Of a stretch of DNA of 64,000 nucleotides, positions 11,846 through 24,130 are shown in pieces. The first letter of the stretch is position 1. Each line of letters starts with the position of its first letter. The DNA lies in contig NC_060960.1 of assembly GCF_910589235.1 (NCBI RefSeq), positions 6,971,339 through 7,035,338 of the forward strand. Direction: 5' to 3'. The position numbers were made by a program, and so were the translations under genes. The DNA comes from Vespa crabro. Lineage: Eukaryota > Arthropoda > Insecta > Hymenoptera > Vespidae. The notes under the pieces were generated by a model, which was not told where the DNA came from, did no database searches, and was given only the letters and a program-made list of their open reading frames with translations.

Positions 11846-13089
11846 TTTCTTTCTGTTTTTTTTTTTCTTTTTTTCTTTTCTTTTCTTTTTTTCTTCTTTC
11901 AACAACTTTAAATCGTAGCAAAAAAATTCGAATCGAGTATGCGTCATCGGAAATCGTTGTGCATTAGCTCGAAATTGCGTCGTATCGTCGAAAGATTTTC
12001 GCCGTCCCTCGAAGCTCAACTTTCTTCAAGCTTATCTTTGGCTCGGAGCCTCTACGAAGGGACGAACGAACGTTAAGAGGCTCTCGTGTACGAAGATAGC
12101 GCGACTCGATTTTCTTCTAGCCCGTAAATGTTCTCCTCTTCGCTCTTTTCTTCGCGAAATTCGAGAGCCGACGTTCGATTCGAAATAACATTCGTCCCAT
12201 AAAATCTTCAAACTTATGTGGAATATTCGAATTATAACAATATTGTTATGGGGATCGTTAATGCGATCGGTAAACATTTTTGCGGATGTCGGCAATTTCG
12301 AATGATATCTTTTACCGCATTCGACTTGTCCTTTTTTTTCTCTGTTTTTTCTTTTTTTTTTTTTTTTCTTTCTTTTTCTTTTGTTTGTTTCTTTCTTTCT
12401 CGTTTTTTTTTTCCTCGTTTTGTTCTTTATTTATTTTCTCTTTTTCTTTTTTCTCTTTTTCTTTCCTTCGAATTCGCCGTTATCAAGTGTTCTTATCCGA
12501 AATCGTGCGCGAATTATCATAATTGTTTAACATAAATTTGTAAAAAAAAGATATTATAAAATAATCTTCGATGACTATTAGATTATTATTATTATGCATT
12601 ATCTACTATTACATAATACATTAAAAAGATACTTAAGGATACCTAAACACGATAATATTTTTCGATCATATATAACAAGATTTAAGACATGTATGATATT
12701 AGGATTTCCTAAATCTTTTCTGATATACCTACCTATTTACCAACATATATTTCCACTTTTATCAAAGCGATTTCAAACGGATAAAAGGCTCTCGACTAGG
12801 GAGATTCTTGTTGCCGTGAAAACGCAGAAATGTTGTCGGTAAGTGAGGCACGAACGAGGGATTTTCTCGGGGAACGATTTTCCTTCGTCTTCTATCTCGG
12901 TAATTCGAGGAGAGACAAATGGTCGAGTTAAGCGCCCCAAAGGAGGAGGACGTTTGAAAGTGGTGAGGGTTGGTATATAACTTTCAGCTCGTGTTTGCTT
13001 CACTCTTGGTAGGAATCGCGGAGAAGCGACGTAATCTTTATTATCGCGCGAATATACAACATTCGTGCCACGATTCAAGGGGGTAGAGA

Positions 13090-13094
<5 letters not shown>

Positions 13095-13127
<33 letters not shown>
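13095..13127 (+). repeat. (GA)n microsatellite
   Basis: Pure GA run directly before the GC-rich island carrying the duplicated element. Confidence 0.93.
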
Positions 13128-13131
<4 letters not shown>

Positions 13132-13258
13132 TTAGGCAAGAAACACCGTCGGCGGCTGGTCGGGTTTGGTCAACACGGGGAACACGCCCCTTGTCGTATG
13201 CGTTAATTGTTGAAATGTTATTTACGATACCAGGAGAGCCCTGACATGAGCTCGGCTG

Positions 13259-13325
13259 GCTCGCACGTTGCCCGAATGGAAATGCGGTTAACCCATACGC
13301 GATATTGCCGAATACGCTTTATGAC
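13259..13325 (+). promoter_or_regulatory. Duplicated non-coding element, copy 1
   Basis: Shares three blocks in the same order with copy 2 at 14016-14080. They are GCTCGCACGTT (13259-13269), then after exactly 4 nt a 20-bp identity GAATGGAAATGCGGTTAACC (13274-13293), then a GCCGAATACGCTTTATGAC end. The 20-mer contains TGCGGTT, a Runt-domain consensus, and the palindrome GGTTAACC. The last block contains TTTATG, a posterior Hox/Caudal type site. No open frame links the copies. A 19-base C run follows immediately. Duplication is seen directly; enhancer function is inferred. Confidence 0.6.
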
Positions 13326-13331
13326 CTCTGA

Positions 13332-13350
13332 CCCCCCCCCCCCCCCCCCC
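13332..13350 (+). repeat. (C)19 homopolymer
   Basis: A 19-base C run, the only long G/C homopolymer I noticed in the window, 6 bp after the duplicated element copy 1. It could form i-motif/G4-type structures, and its length may be an assembly-sensitive call. Confidence 0.9.
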
Positions 13351-14015
13351 GTTCCTCCCTTCTCTTCCTCTCTCTCTCTCTCCGCCGTTTCTCTCCCTTT
13401 CGCTTTGCCAATAGAGATTCTCTTTCCGTCTTCAAGGGAATGTTTCTTTTTTTTTTTCTTTTTTTTTTTTCTTCTACAAAATAATCCTATTTGCATCGTG
13501 TCTTTCGACGATCGCGACGCGATGATTTTTTTCGTTGAAAGAAAAAAAGGAAAAAAAAAAAAAAAAAAGAAAAAAGAAACGATCGTAAATTTAAATTAAA
13601 AAAATATTTCAATTCTTTTACCCTCTGAAATTCGCAGAATCTCGTACTACAACACGAATATTTAAATTTATAAAAGTGTATCCTTTCGTTTCTCTTCTTC
13701 TTCTTCTTTTTTTTCTTCTTCTTCTTCTTCTTTTTTTTTTTTTTCTTCTTTTTTTCATTCAATCGAAGTTTTGAAAATAATTTAATGACGACGGCGAGCA
13801 ACCGACGGTCATAAATTCATAGGAAAGCGATAACTCGTGAGGCAATGGGGTACGACGGTACGGTATTGCGATAGGTTTGCGTTAAAGTCAAAAACGTCAG
13901 GAGGAACTGGGGGAATATAGTATATCAATGACGGAGACTAGAGAAATTCCAAACGTCCCGAACTAATTGGTGAACCGTTCTTTACGGTGACGGGCGTGGT
14001 AGTAGCGTTTGCGGA

Positions 14016-14080
14016 GCTCGCACGTTTCTAGAATGGAAATGCGGTTAACCTAAGCCGAGACGCCAAACACGCTTTATTAC
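14016..14080 (+). promoter_or_regulatory. Duplicated non-coding element, copy 2
   Basis: GCTCGCACGTT is at 14016-14026, the same 4-nt gap follows, and the identical 20-mer lies at 14031-14050. It ends GCCAAACACGCTTTATTAC (14062-14080), with TTTATTAC, a typical Abd-B-type site, at the position where copy 1 has TTTATGAC. Copies are direct repeats 757 bp apart. The intervening DNA has diverged, so selection on the element is plausible. Confidence 0.6.
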
Positions 14081-14089
14081 GTTCCCATG

Positions 14090-14478
14090 TGAAATTATGC
14101 GCCGCTCACGATTCTGAAACAATTGCCACTCCAGTACCGTGCACCCTTTATTATTACTCCTCGGCGCCTGGAAACTTTCACGATAGGTCGGCCGTGATAG
14201 ACCGTTCATTTTACAAGATAAAGGGCGAGAATGATAAACACGTTTTAATAGCTTATTTAACGTTGAAAATATATTATTATTAGAAGCATTCGGTATATAA
14301 TACTCATACAATGTTCTACGTATAAGGAATAGAATATTTCACGTTTTTCTTTTACCCGTTTCTTCTTCTTCTTCGTTTTTTCTTTTTTTTTTTTTTTCTT
14401 TATTTTTTTTTAACTTTCATTTCTTCGCAACAATTCATAGAGCAACAACCCTTACTTCTTTCTCTCTTCCCCCTCTCC

Positions 14479-14514
<36 letters not shown>

Positions 14515-15105
14515 ACCTGACTTCGTACCTTTTACAAATCTACACAGTATTTTCTCATTCATTCTTTAATATCTTAACGTTCAAAGTCGTTTCGCCGTAA
14601 TGCAATCGACGAATACACGTTATAAACGATAGTTAATAAAATTGAAAACGCAGGAGGTAGAACTCGAAGGGACGGGCCCAGTTTTCCTCGGACGAGTAAC
14701 CGTCTATGTAATAACAAAGAATAAATCCTTTCGCGGAAAGTCGTTTCGGGATACGTACAATTTCTTTTACGGCGGCCTAACTTCTATTAGGAGCGGCCCT
14801 AATGCTAATGGCTACTTATAATACGTATTGTACAAACACTTAAGCATCATTATCCTTTTACCATGGGCCATTACTGACGTTCACTGCAATTTATCCGTTG
14901 TACCAAGCTCTACTCGCGTTACCGGACCGTGACTCTCATCGTCGACGGAATTCTTTCGGTAGCTTATGCGATTGGCGGAGGTCCTTTGATCTAAAAATTT
15001 ATCGCGACGAATCGCTTAAGATTCTCCAACGTTAAAGGTTTACATTCGTAGAAAATTCGATTCGAATCGTTTCTCTGTCTATCTGGTTTTTTTTCTGTCT
15101 GTCTT

Positions 15106-15144
<39 letters not shown>

Positions 15145-15470
15145 GTTACTTGGAATTTCTTCTTTCCTTGTAGAAGATATAGCGAGAACTTTGTTTGGAA
15201 TGTTCCAACGATATTTCCCTCAACGGGAAAATCTTCATCTGGGAGCAACGAACGCGACTCTTTAAAACGTATCGTATAAATTTTGATCCTTGTTGGATAT
15301 TAAACTGGCGCCTTTCTTTTCCCTCCAATAAATCAAAAGACTTTGAAACTTAACTCTTAATTAATAAGATTCCTCGTTAAAAGATCATTAAAAATTAACG
15401 ATTTGTACGGAAATATTAATGATTTTCACTCAAGAATTTTATTATTGTATACATACATACATATATACAT

Positions 15471-15517
<47 letters not shown>

Positions 15518-16020
15518 TTTATATATATGTATATATACATATATATGCATAATATACCAATCATAATGTAATTTCTGGGCGTTATATTTTTCGCTTATTT
15601 AACGTCCAAATAATATAAACACTTCGTTAGATGAGCCACGTTCTTATCTCTCTTAGTTGAGTATAAAAAGCGATTCAACTATATGTTATTCGTGATCGCA
15701 TGCAATTTAGTAATTAATAAAGCCCAGTGCCTCGTAAGATTGTTATCGTCGACCATTATCCATCGCACTTATCGACACAGGACTTTGAAAGAGGACTTAA
15801 AGAGTATAAACGTTTGTTCTCATTGGTAATTAAGAAACAATACAGAATATCTTCGTCTTTTCGATATCTAATTATACCTCGTTTATTAACGAGAGTATCT
15901 CGATAAAAAAAATATCTAATATGGCGTACGTTAGTATATGAACGGTATAATTATGCGATATTTATGGGAGATACATTAAATAGATTCACTTTTCTTTATG
16001 AATACGTTATTATAGTCCTT
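14090..16020. other. Intergenic DNA, mixed; no gene
   Basis: Contains (CT)n at 14484-14512, a balanced island at 14.64-15.0 kb with several TAAT and GCCATTA motifs (for example GGGCCATTAC near 14864), (CT)n at 15110-15138, and TA/ATACAT repeats at 15449-15546. The remainder is AT-rich. Nothing codes. Confidence 0.72.
15449..15546 (+). repeat. (ATAC)n / (TA)n compound microsatellite
   Basis: ATACAT tetranucleotide-like units pass into TA repeats and back. Confidence 0.88.
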
Positions 16021-16037
16021 AACAATGTTCAACGCCG

Positions 16038-16059
16038 TGTGAACCATCGGTGGCTCACA
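16038..16059. other. Near-perfect inverted repeat (hairpin)
   Basis: TGTGAACCA and TGGCTCACA form 9-bp arms with one mismatch around a TCGG tetraloop position. No miRNA-like flanking pairing was evident. It could equally be a dimer binding site. Confidence 0.4.
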
Positions 16060-16453
16060 TTTGAACCGTTCCATTCGGTCCATTCTGGTTATTTTATGTA
16101 AAATTAATCATGATAACGAAATGATCCATAATTATCATCCAGGAATAAATCAATTTACATATCCATGCTATCATTATTCATGATCCATGTCATACGATCT
16201 GAATGTAAAGTCATGTTAAAATGATCCGGTATTTCAACCTGTTAATTGAATTCTTTAAGCGACGTGTATCCAAATAAATGTGGCTCAAGTTGCAAAAATA
16301 TATAATTTAAAAAGGAAAAATTCCGGAGGACTTGTTTTTTTACGAGTCTGTTCGAATTTCACGTTACTTGATGTATCACGATAATTTATCCTTCCTTTTC
16401 GAAAATTTAACGTATAAATTATTTTAAGTCTGTCGAAATGCATTTTGTATGTC

Positions 16454-16455
<2 letters not shown>

Positions 16456-16509
<54 letters not shown>
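16456..16509 (+). repeat. (TA)n microsatellite, 54 bp
   Basis: Uninterrupted AT/TA dinucleotide repeat. Confidence 0.96.
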
Positions 16510-16511
<2 letters not shown>

Positions 16512-16984
16512 TTACACCGGATAACTGAACTTCAATCTAATTATCGATATTAAAATAATTTAAACGTTGAATTCATTTATCTTTCTTCGGTCGATCGATT
16601 TTATATCTGGAATCTTTTTATTATGATACTTTTTATTATGATAGTGTGATCTCGAAACGAAATCAATTTCTTAAAATACGTCAATCTGTATAATTCAAGA
16701 CTGCACGACTTTTCTCCTTTAAGTCTAATCTCATCTTAATTGCGTTTCCGCAATAACCCGTTCAACATACCGAGCATATTAATACTTATAAATTTGTTTA
16801 TTTATTACAATGTCGTTCAGTATTCGCCAAGGTTAATGAAGATCACCTCGTATGGTGCATCGAGATTTGCATAAGGGCATTTATCAACGTAAAGTAACGA
16901 ACCCGAAGCTATCGGCACGATTCACGTATTTTCGTTTCTCATACGTTCCGCCAGGGAACACGTTGAAACGAATGAGAAAAAGAT

Positions 16985-17060
16985 AGAGAGAAAAAGAGAG
17001 AGATAGAGAAAGAGAAAGAGAGAAAGAGAAAGAGAGAGAGAGAGAAAGAGAAAGAGAAAA
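16985..17060 (+). repeat. GA-rich tract
   Basis: GA repeats with AAAG interruptions. A (CT)n run follows about 330 bp away in inverted orientation. Confidence 0.88.
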
Positions 17061-17387
17061 AGTATACGCCCACTTGATTCTCCCTGGACCCGGATGTTGC
17101 GATTCTCGAATTTCATTCTATCTTCTTCCCTTACTCCGCTTCATCTCCCTCTCTTTTCCTCCTCCTTCTCCATCTCCCCTTTCTTCTCCTCATCCTCATC
17201 CTCATCTTCATCCTCCTCTTTCTCTCTAAAACACGCACACACGTATATTGGCTTAGCTAGACCCCTTCGTCGCTTGAAAGCGTTTTGGCGAAATTGCTGT
17301 CGGCGGCCAAAGAGAACCTTCCACCTTGATGCTTCTAGTAGAATCCGCTCTGTAACTAGGATTTCAGATCCGTAAGCACGTCTCTCA

Positions 17388-17389
<2 letters not shown>

Positions 17390-17431
<42 letters not shown>
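17390..17431 (+). repeat. (CT)n microsatellite
   Basis: About 42 bp pure run. Confidence 0.94.
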
Positions 17432-17436
<5 letters not shown>

Positions 17437-18309
17437 TCACGAAAGTTTGCTTCGATACACGTAATCCCATTGAACTCTTTCGTTTCGATAAGATTTTTCA
17501 GTCACGATAAGAGACACCCTTCAACGACTCTCGACAATCGATCGTCTTTTCGAGTAACTGAGAGAAATTTCGAAATTTAATGTTGAATTACTCTTTTTAA
17601 AATGTTTACTTTCAATGATCTTACATTTTTGATTTATTTATTTTTTTCCTTTCTCTTATATATACATATACATATATATTTATATATAAATAATCATGAA
17701 AACGTTAAATAACGTAGCACAATCAGATTGATCTTGTTTCTTATAATTTATTACGATATGCATTTGGATAAATAAATCATATAGAAAGAGAAAATCCAAT
17801 AAGAAAGTTATTTGTTTATCGTGTTAAGTAATTAGTTATTTAGTTTCGTATAAAAGATGAAATAGATAATATAAAACGTTAAAGCGAATAATTATCGTAT
17901 TCATTAATAATATAAAATGAAAGAAAGGAAGAATTATAAAATAAGAATTTTATTTGGACGATTTTTATGATTCGTTTTTATACGACGAATCGTATAAACG
18001 GTTCGAATATCTTTCAATGATAGCTTAAACGGAAGATATTTGCGCGCATACGAGAGCAATATCAAAAAGCAATGAGATTCGGAATTGAAGTAAAATGCAT
18101 TCGATTGGTACTGATCTGCTTTGGATAAAATCGATATTCAATAAAAACGTTCGGTCTTCGTCAATTCTTTTCAATTTGATTTTAAATTATTCTATATGGA
18201 TAAGATATCGTACGATGATACATTGCGTGTGAAATAAGGCAAAGAAATTCAATGAAATTAAACGATAATTTTGTTAAATTAAATACATCTGTAAATACAT
18301 TACATGTAC

Positions 18310-18344
<35 letters not shown>

Positions 18345-18378
18345 CATGTGTGTATATGTGTGTATATGTGTGTGTATA
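18310..18378 (+). repeat. (TA)n(TG)n compound microsatellite
   Basis: TA run then TG run with TATA interruptions. Confidence 0.92.
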
Positions 18379-19285
18379 CAATTTTTATCAATTTATTAAA
18401 AATCAATGAATGAAAAATTAATGATTAATCTTAAATCAATTTAGTTTAATGGATAACTTCATTGAAGTTCTTTTGAGAAAAATAGAATTCCATTCATGTA
18501 GAAAATTTTTTTGAAATCTAATAAATGTACCACGGAGAGAACGAACGAACGAACGAACAACCGAGCAAAAATCAAAAGCAATGGCCGGAATACCGCGCTT
18601 AAGTAAAATAGAAAGGGGAAAAATGGGGGGGAGGGGAAGTAGAATTCCGTTGTCTCGAAATTGCTAGCGTTGGGTAAAAAGAGGGAAGCTACTATGATGA
18701 TGGCGGAGACCCGCCCTGTTGCTTGAATTCGAGATGCACGAACGAGATACCCCTTCTAACGGCAAAGACTGCAAGAGATCCTTTTTTTTCTCTCTCTCTT
18801 TTCCTACGTGAACATCATTGAAAATCTTATACGAGTATATTCTCTTTATTTTTTGTTTTTTTTCTTTTTGTTTTTTTTTTTTTTTGTTTTTTTTGTTTTT
18901 TTCTTTTTTTTTTGATATCTGAAAATGATGTTTTTTCATGAAGCTAAATCTTCGTCGATATTAGAAAAAAAAAAAAATGTTCTAATGCGAAATAAACGAT
19001 ATGCCAGATTTATATGAGAACGTTTTTATATCATTTAAAAAAATTATCTTATGTACAATTCTGTGTTCGAAGAATTGATCGAAAGAAAAGAAAAAAAGAC
19101 AAAAAAACAAGGAAAAAAAAAATTTAATCTACTTTCGATTCAGTAAAAAATAATATTAATGAAAACAAAAAGTAAAGAGAGTTTTTCAGTTAATGTCGAC
19201 AAATACGAATGAGTTTCGTGGATTAAAGCAAAACGTAGGAATGGTTGTACCCGGTCTAACCAGTAGCCCGGAACGAAGACTACGT

Positions 19286-19394
19286 TCTCTCTCTCTCTCT
19301 CTCTCTCTCTGTCCCTCTCTCCCTCTCTCGCTCTTTGTCTCTCTCTTTCTCTCCCTCTCTCTCTCCTTCTATCTGTCTCTTTCTCTTTCTCATA
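19286..19394 (+). repeat. CT-rich tract, about 110 bp
   Basis: CT repeat with scattered G and A interruptions. Confidence 0.9.
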
Positions 19395-20839
19395 CTTTCT
19401 CGAGTGGGTGGACAAGGGACCGAGAATGCGTGAAAAGATGGCCGCTCCCATCGTGCGTATGGGTGGACCTTTTGAGTGTGTGATCGTCGGCTGCCACGTT
19501 TAGGACGCCCTTTAGGGTCAAACAAAGACTAGAATGGCGTCTGACGAATACAAAATTCAATTCTCCTATACCTACCTATCTACTAATACTATCTACCTAC
19601 TTATTATATTTTATCGATATTATTGTCACTAAATAAATATAGATTTATTTTGTACGTCGCATTATGATAACTTTTTCAAGAAAGAAATTTACATCATTGA
19701 ATGTAATCAACCACGATTTATTTATCTTATGTTTAATTAATGACGAAGTCAATTTTATTCCGTTATTACGAACTTATCTTATTATTAATTAAATGGCAAA
19801 GTTTGTTTTAGTGTGTTTTTACCAAGAAAAAAAAAAGAAAAAGAAAAAGAAAAAGAAAAGGAAAAAATAAGTAAAAAAAAAAAGAAAAAACACGTTTCCA
19901 TCATTCGACCATTCCAAATATAAAATGTTTGATGTTTACTACGCCGTTAAATTCCATAGTATGATGCAACATTTGCCATTTCTTTTGGTAAATTTCAATC
20001 GAATATTGATTAATAATATTTCAAAATGTTCATTTATTTTTTAGCCACTTTATATACAATTTATGCAATTTATTGAAGGAAGATCCTTATTACAATTCGC
20101 GAAATAAAATTAATTCTGTTTGAATGAGTAATATAAGATGAAAAAAAAAAAGAAAATAATAATAATAATAATTTAGAAATGATCGACTAGTTGAGTTCAT
20201 ATTAAATCGTACTTTTTAATAATACGAGGAAAGAATTACTCGACTATGAATATATTCAGTTTAATCTCATTAAAAAGCGATACCGAATAAACATCGTTTA
20301 TTTCATAAAAGTGACCATAAAATATTCGAGCCTTCACAAATCATATGATTTAATTATAATAAACAAAATTTCGTACGGTACTCGTGTCGATCATTTGTAA
20401 GAAAAATGGCAAATCAAAATGAGCATTTTTATTTTCTTTTTCTTTTTCTTTTTTCTTTTTTTCTTTTTCGAGAAAATAAAGAAGTCAAAAAACCTACAGG
20501 ATTAGATCGTAATTGACCAAGTTTTTTTCTCTCTCTTTTTTCTTTTTTTTTTTTTTTCTTTTTTCTTTTCTTAATTTCAACGAATTAATAAACCACGATA
20601 GAAATATAACTTTTATCCGTTTGAGCAACGACGCGTAACAATACTTGCATTAAATAGCTATGAAAGTCATTAGCAATAATTTACGTATTCTCAAAGGAGA
20701 AAAACAAAAAAGAGAAAAAAAGAAAGGAAAAAATACAAAACACGAATCGATATGGCGACTCCCGTTCTCGCAGCTTTTCGCTAATTGTCTTTAATCCGTT
20801 AAATATTGGATTGCTCTTGGAAAGTTCGAACGTTCCCTT

Positions 20840-20841
<2 letters not shown>

Positions 20842-20884
<43 letters not shown>
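20842..20884 (+). repeat. (TA)n microsatellite
   Basis: About 43 bp of pure TA. Confidence 0.95.
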
Positions 20885-20888
<4 letters not shown>

Positions 20889-21698
20889 CTTTGTTAAGAG
20901 TTGTTTTCGCTTGGGAATTCACAAAGAAAAGAAACGATCGAAGAGAGTAAAAGAAAGTGATTAAAAAATACTTTTCATTAGATTCAAAGGACTTTTTACA
21001 TTTTAACTATATTATCTAATTGGATAAAAAATATTTCTGTAATGTACAAAAATTAGAAAAAGAAAAAGGAAGGAAAAAAAAATATACAGTATATATAAAT
21101 ATGAAAAATATTTGTCATTTGAAAAAATCAATTAGAACTTGTATAAGACGGATAAACGTCTATATTAATTATCTTAATTAATGAACGTTTAAAAAGCACG
21201 TATGTCGAAAGAAAAAAAAAAACAAAAAAAAATGAATCGATTTTCTGTCATTTCTACGAGGAAAATCTTTCTCTTTTTCGTTCTTTTTTTTTTTGCACTT
21301 AATTTTCTTTCCATTCCAGCGATAAGACTATTTTCGTCACATAAATCACAATAAATATTATTAATCGCGAATGCACGCGCACATATTAACGTGTACGTAT
21401 GAGTGTTATATAGTCGCGCGTGGACGATAGTCTTTTAAGAAAAATGGCGGGACAAGGAAGGACCGAAACGAAATAAGAAAGGTGATTCGAATTCGAAGGA
21501 GCATCGTTTTCGTATTCGATCCAATTGTTTTTCGCGATCTCGCGAGGATCACGTATCCGTTCGCGTAAAATGCGAGCGTCTTGTAAAGGGAGCCACGCCT
21601 CACGTAAATCGAAGACGCCGTCGGAAGACGACGCCACGTTCAACCCGTTTCGATCCTCTTCGTGTCCCTCCTTTGAGTGTTGAACGTTCTTCTTTCTT

Positions 21699-21745
<47 letters not shown>

Positions 21746-21912
21746 CTTTCTATCTATCTCTCTTTTTCTCTTTCCCACTAACGCACTCGCCACGTACGCT
21801 CGTGCACCTTTCTAAACACGATAAGAATTATGGCTACTCGCGCACCAACCTTCGATTTTCTCGCTCTTTTTATTTTATCGAAAAGTGTCTATCCTTTTTT
21901 TTTCTCTCTATT

Positions 21913-21960
<48 letters not shown>

Positions 21961-22055
21961 ATTGGTTCTCGAAGTCTCGAGTCGAACAGAGAACACATCG
22001 ATGGCACTTATTCGCGAACTCGCGAGAAAGAAGACGATGATGCGCGATACATACG

Positions 22056-22144
22056 CACGCACACGTATGTACACGCACACGCACGTATATATGTATATAT
22101 ACACACGCATACATACGCACACGCACACATACTTACACACACAC

Positions 22145-22187
<43 letters not shown>

Positions 22188-22188
22188 G
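22056..22188 (+). repeat. (AC)n-rich compound microsatellite
   Basis: ACGC, ATAC and AC repeats over about 130 bp, ending in a pure AC run. Confidence 0.92.
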
Positions 22189-22324
22189 GTTTTCGTGTAC
22201 GTTCGCGGCGCGAAATTTAACTTTCGATTCTGCGTTGATCCATGACGTGCTACGTAGACAAACTTCGGAGATGGAATGACAGAAGCGCGGCGACAGGGCA
22301 TACACACACAAACGCACACCGAAT

Positions 22325-22337
22325 GAGAGAGAGAGAA

Positions 22338-22382
<45 letters not shown>

Positions 22383-22412
22383 AAGATAGAGCGAGAAAGA
22401 GAGAGAGAGAGA
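22325..22412 (+). repeat. (GA)n tract
   Basis: GA repeats with few interruptions. Confidence 0.93.
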
Positions 22413-22484
22413 CAGAAAAGCTTGTCATGTCGTCGTCTGAGAGTAACGAAGACACACCGATGCGAGCGTGTGGAAATAAGACGG

Positions 22485-22543
22485 AGACGAACGAGCGAAC
22501 GAACGAATGAACGAACGAGCGAGCGAGTGAGCGAACGAACGAA
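22485..22543 (+). repeat. (GAAC/GAGC)n tetranucleotide array
   Basis: About 14 degenerate CGAA/CGAG units. Confidence 0.9.
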
Positions 22544-22730
22544 CTATGGGGGAACATTAGAGTCAAGGTCCGGCTCTCGAGGAGGGCTGATTACCCCTTT
22601 ACGACGAGCCAAGGACAACCCACGCGGAGGCTTCTGTCATTTCGGCAGTTACGACGCAACGCGGCTTGCGCCCGAGCCATAAAAACTTCTAGCTAGATGT
22701 TCTCTCCTTTTCTTTCTTTTTATCTTTCTC

Positions 22731-22790
22731 CTTCCTTCCTTCCTTCCTTCCTTCCTTCCTTCCTTCCTTCCTTCCTTCCTTCCTTCCTTC
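22731..22790 (+). repeat. (CCTT)n tetranucleotide array
   Basis: About 60 bp nearly perfect CCTT repeat. Confidence 0.95.
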
Positions 22791-24061
22791 ATCCCTTCCT
22801 CCCTTCCACCCATCTCACGATCTCAATGTCTTCGTTTTTTTTCCTTCCTCTTTTTTTTCCTTTTCATTCCTCTCTCACTCCTTTTTTTCGTTCTTCTTTT
22901 TTTTTTTTTTTTTTTTTGTCATTTTACTCCTTCAACCTCTCCTTTTCGTTCATCGCTACCTGAACGAGACGAAGAAAAAAGGGATGTCGCATGATCTTGA
23001 ATACAGGGACAAGCAGTTAACTGCTTCGAAAGGATCCATCGAGGTGAATCGTTGTATGCGGAAGGAAGGGTTGCCCATTAACCACGGTGGTGTCCCGACT
23101 GTCTTTCTTTTTTCTTCTTTTATTTCTTATTTTTTTTTCTTTCTTTTTTCTGTTTTTTCTGTTCCTTTTTTTTTTTTTTATTATTATTATTTTTTTGTCC
23201 CTTTTATTTATTTTTTTTTTGAGCTCCGCTCAAATGCAACGACCTTGATGCTTTTCCTTCTCGTAGTTCGAAAGAACGCGATACAATCCTTTCTTTTATT
23301 TCTTCTTTTTTTTTTCTTTCTTTTTTTTTTTTTTTTTTTTTTTTTATTTCTTTTCCTTCGTCTTGCCTCATAAACCGCGACCTTGGACATACCGAGCGTT
23401 TTTTCCTTGCTTACTTGCTTTCTTTCTTTTTTCTCTTTTTTTTTTTTCGGAAAATCGCGGACGGATAACCATCTCTCCTCGAAGGTTTGACATTCTTAGA
23501 TGTAACTCTAAAAAGAATCATAGTCGAGGCAATTTTGTTAACTCTGTCTCTTTATCTCTCTGTCTCTATCTTTATCTCATTCTCTCTCTCTCTCTCTCTC
23601 TCACTCTCTTTCTCTCTCTTTCTCTCTCTTTCTCTCTCTTTGTTCGTCTCTCTTTCTCGTCGTTCGATAGTTCCATCTTGTTGCGTTCGTCGAATTTCCA
23701 TCTACAAGTTCATGCCATATTGTGGATAGATATAGCGAGTTATCCCGTATCCCCTTTATGGCTTTTGGAATATCGTAAAACGTTATTGGACTTGAAAGTT
23801 CTCGATTAGAAATTTCATTCTCCGGACCTTAAAGCGTTAAATTATATTTTGAAAAATCGATCCCACCGAAGGAATTTTCAACCAATTAATGAGACGAAAG
23901 TAAATGAAAAAGTTCGAGTAGGTGTAATACTTTTTAACAAAAAAATAGATATATATCTACAGTAGAAAAGAAAAAAAAACTTTTATAACGAAAACGTTGT
24001 TATCATCCTCGATATGAGTTTTCCGTCGGATGTTATCTTTCGTTCATCGTTATCTTCAATT

Positions 24062-24103
<42 letters not shown>

Positions 24104-24130
24104 TTCTCTCTCTCTCTCATTATTTTCTTT

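Larger units (their letters stand above)
11331..13140. other. Intergenic DNA with CRE palindrome; no gene
   Basis: 11.33-11.66 kb is a balanced island that includes the palindrome ATGACGTCAT (11432-11441), a full ATF/CREB consensus. (TA)n is at 11809-11836, followed by poly-T. 12.3-12.5 kb is T-rich. 12.78-13.08 kb is again balanced, with TATATAA at 12974-12980. (GA)n is at 13095-13127. No recognisable coding sequence. Confidence 0.72.
16060..21660. other. Intergenic AT-rich DNA with many SSRs; no gene
   Basis: Repeats: (TA)n 16456-16509, GA-rich 16985-17060, CT 17390-17431, (TG)n 18310-18378, (GAAC)n 18537-18558, CT 19286-19394, (TA)n 20842-20884, many poly-A/T runs. Slightly GC-rich patches lie at 17240-17380 and 18560-18780. 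The rest, especially 17.5-18.2 and 19.5-21.4 kb, is plain AT-rich sequence in which I see nothing. Confidence 0.75.
21661..24130. other. Dense SSR cluster, no gene
   Basis: CT at 21703-21742 and 21924-21953, AC-rich 22056-22188, GA 22325-22412, (GAAC/GAGC)n 22485-22543, (CCTT)n 22731-22790, T-rich 22840-23370, CT 23580-23640 and 24065-24119. Between them 22545-22690 is a short GC-rich patch. The 190-225 codon frames here are poly-Ser/Leu or poly-Cys/Val translations of the repeats. Confidence 0.82.

Noticed and set aside
21673..22566. Overlapping 149-225 codon frames on both strands
   Set aside because: Poly-Ser/Leu, His/Thr and Cys/Val runs produced by CT, AC and GA microsatellites.
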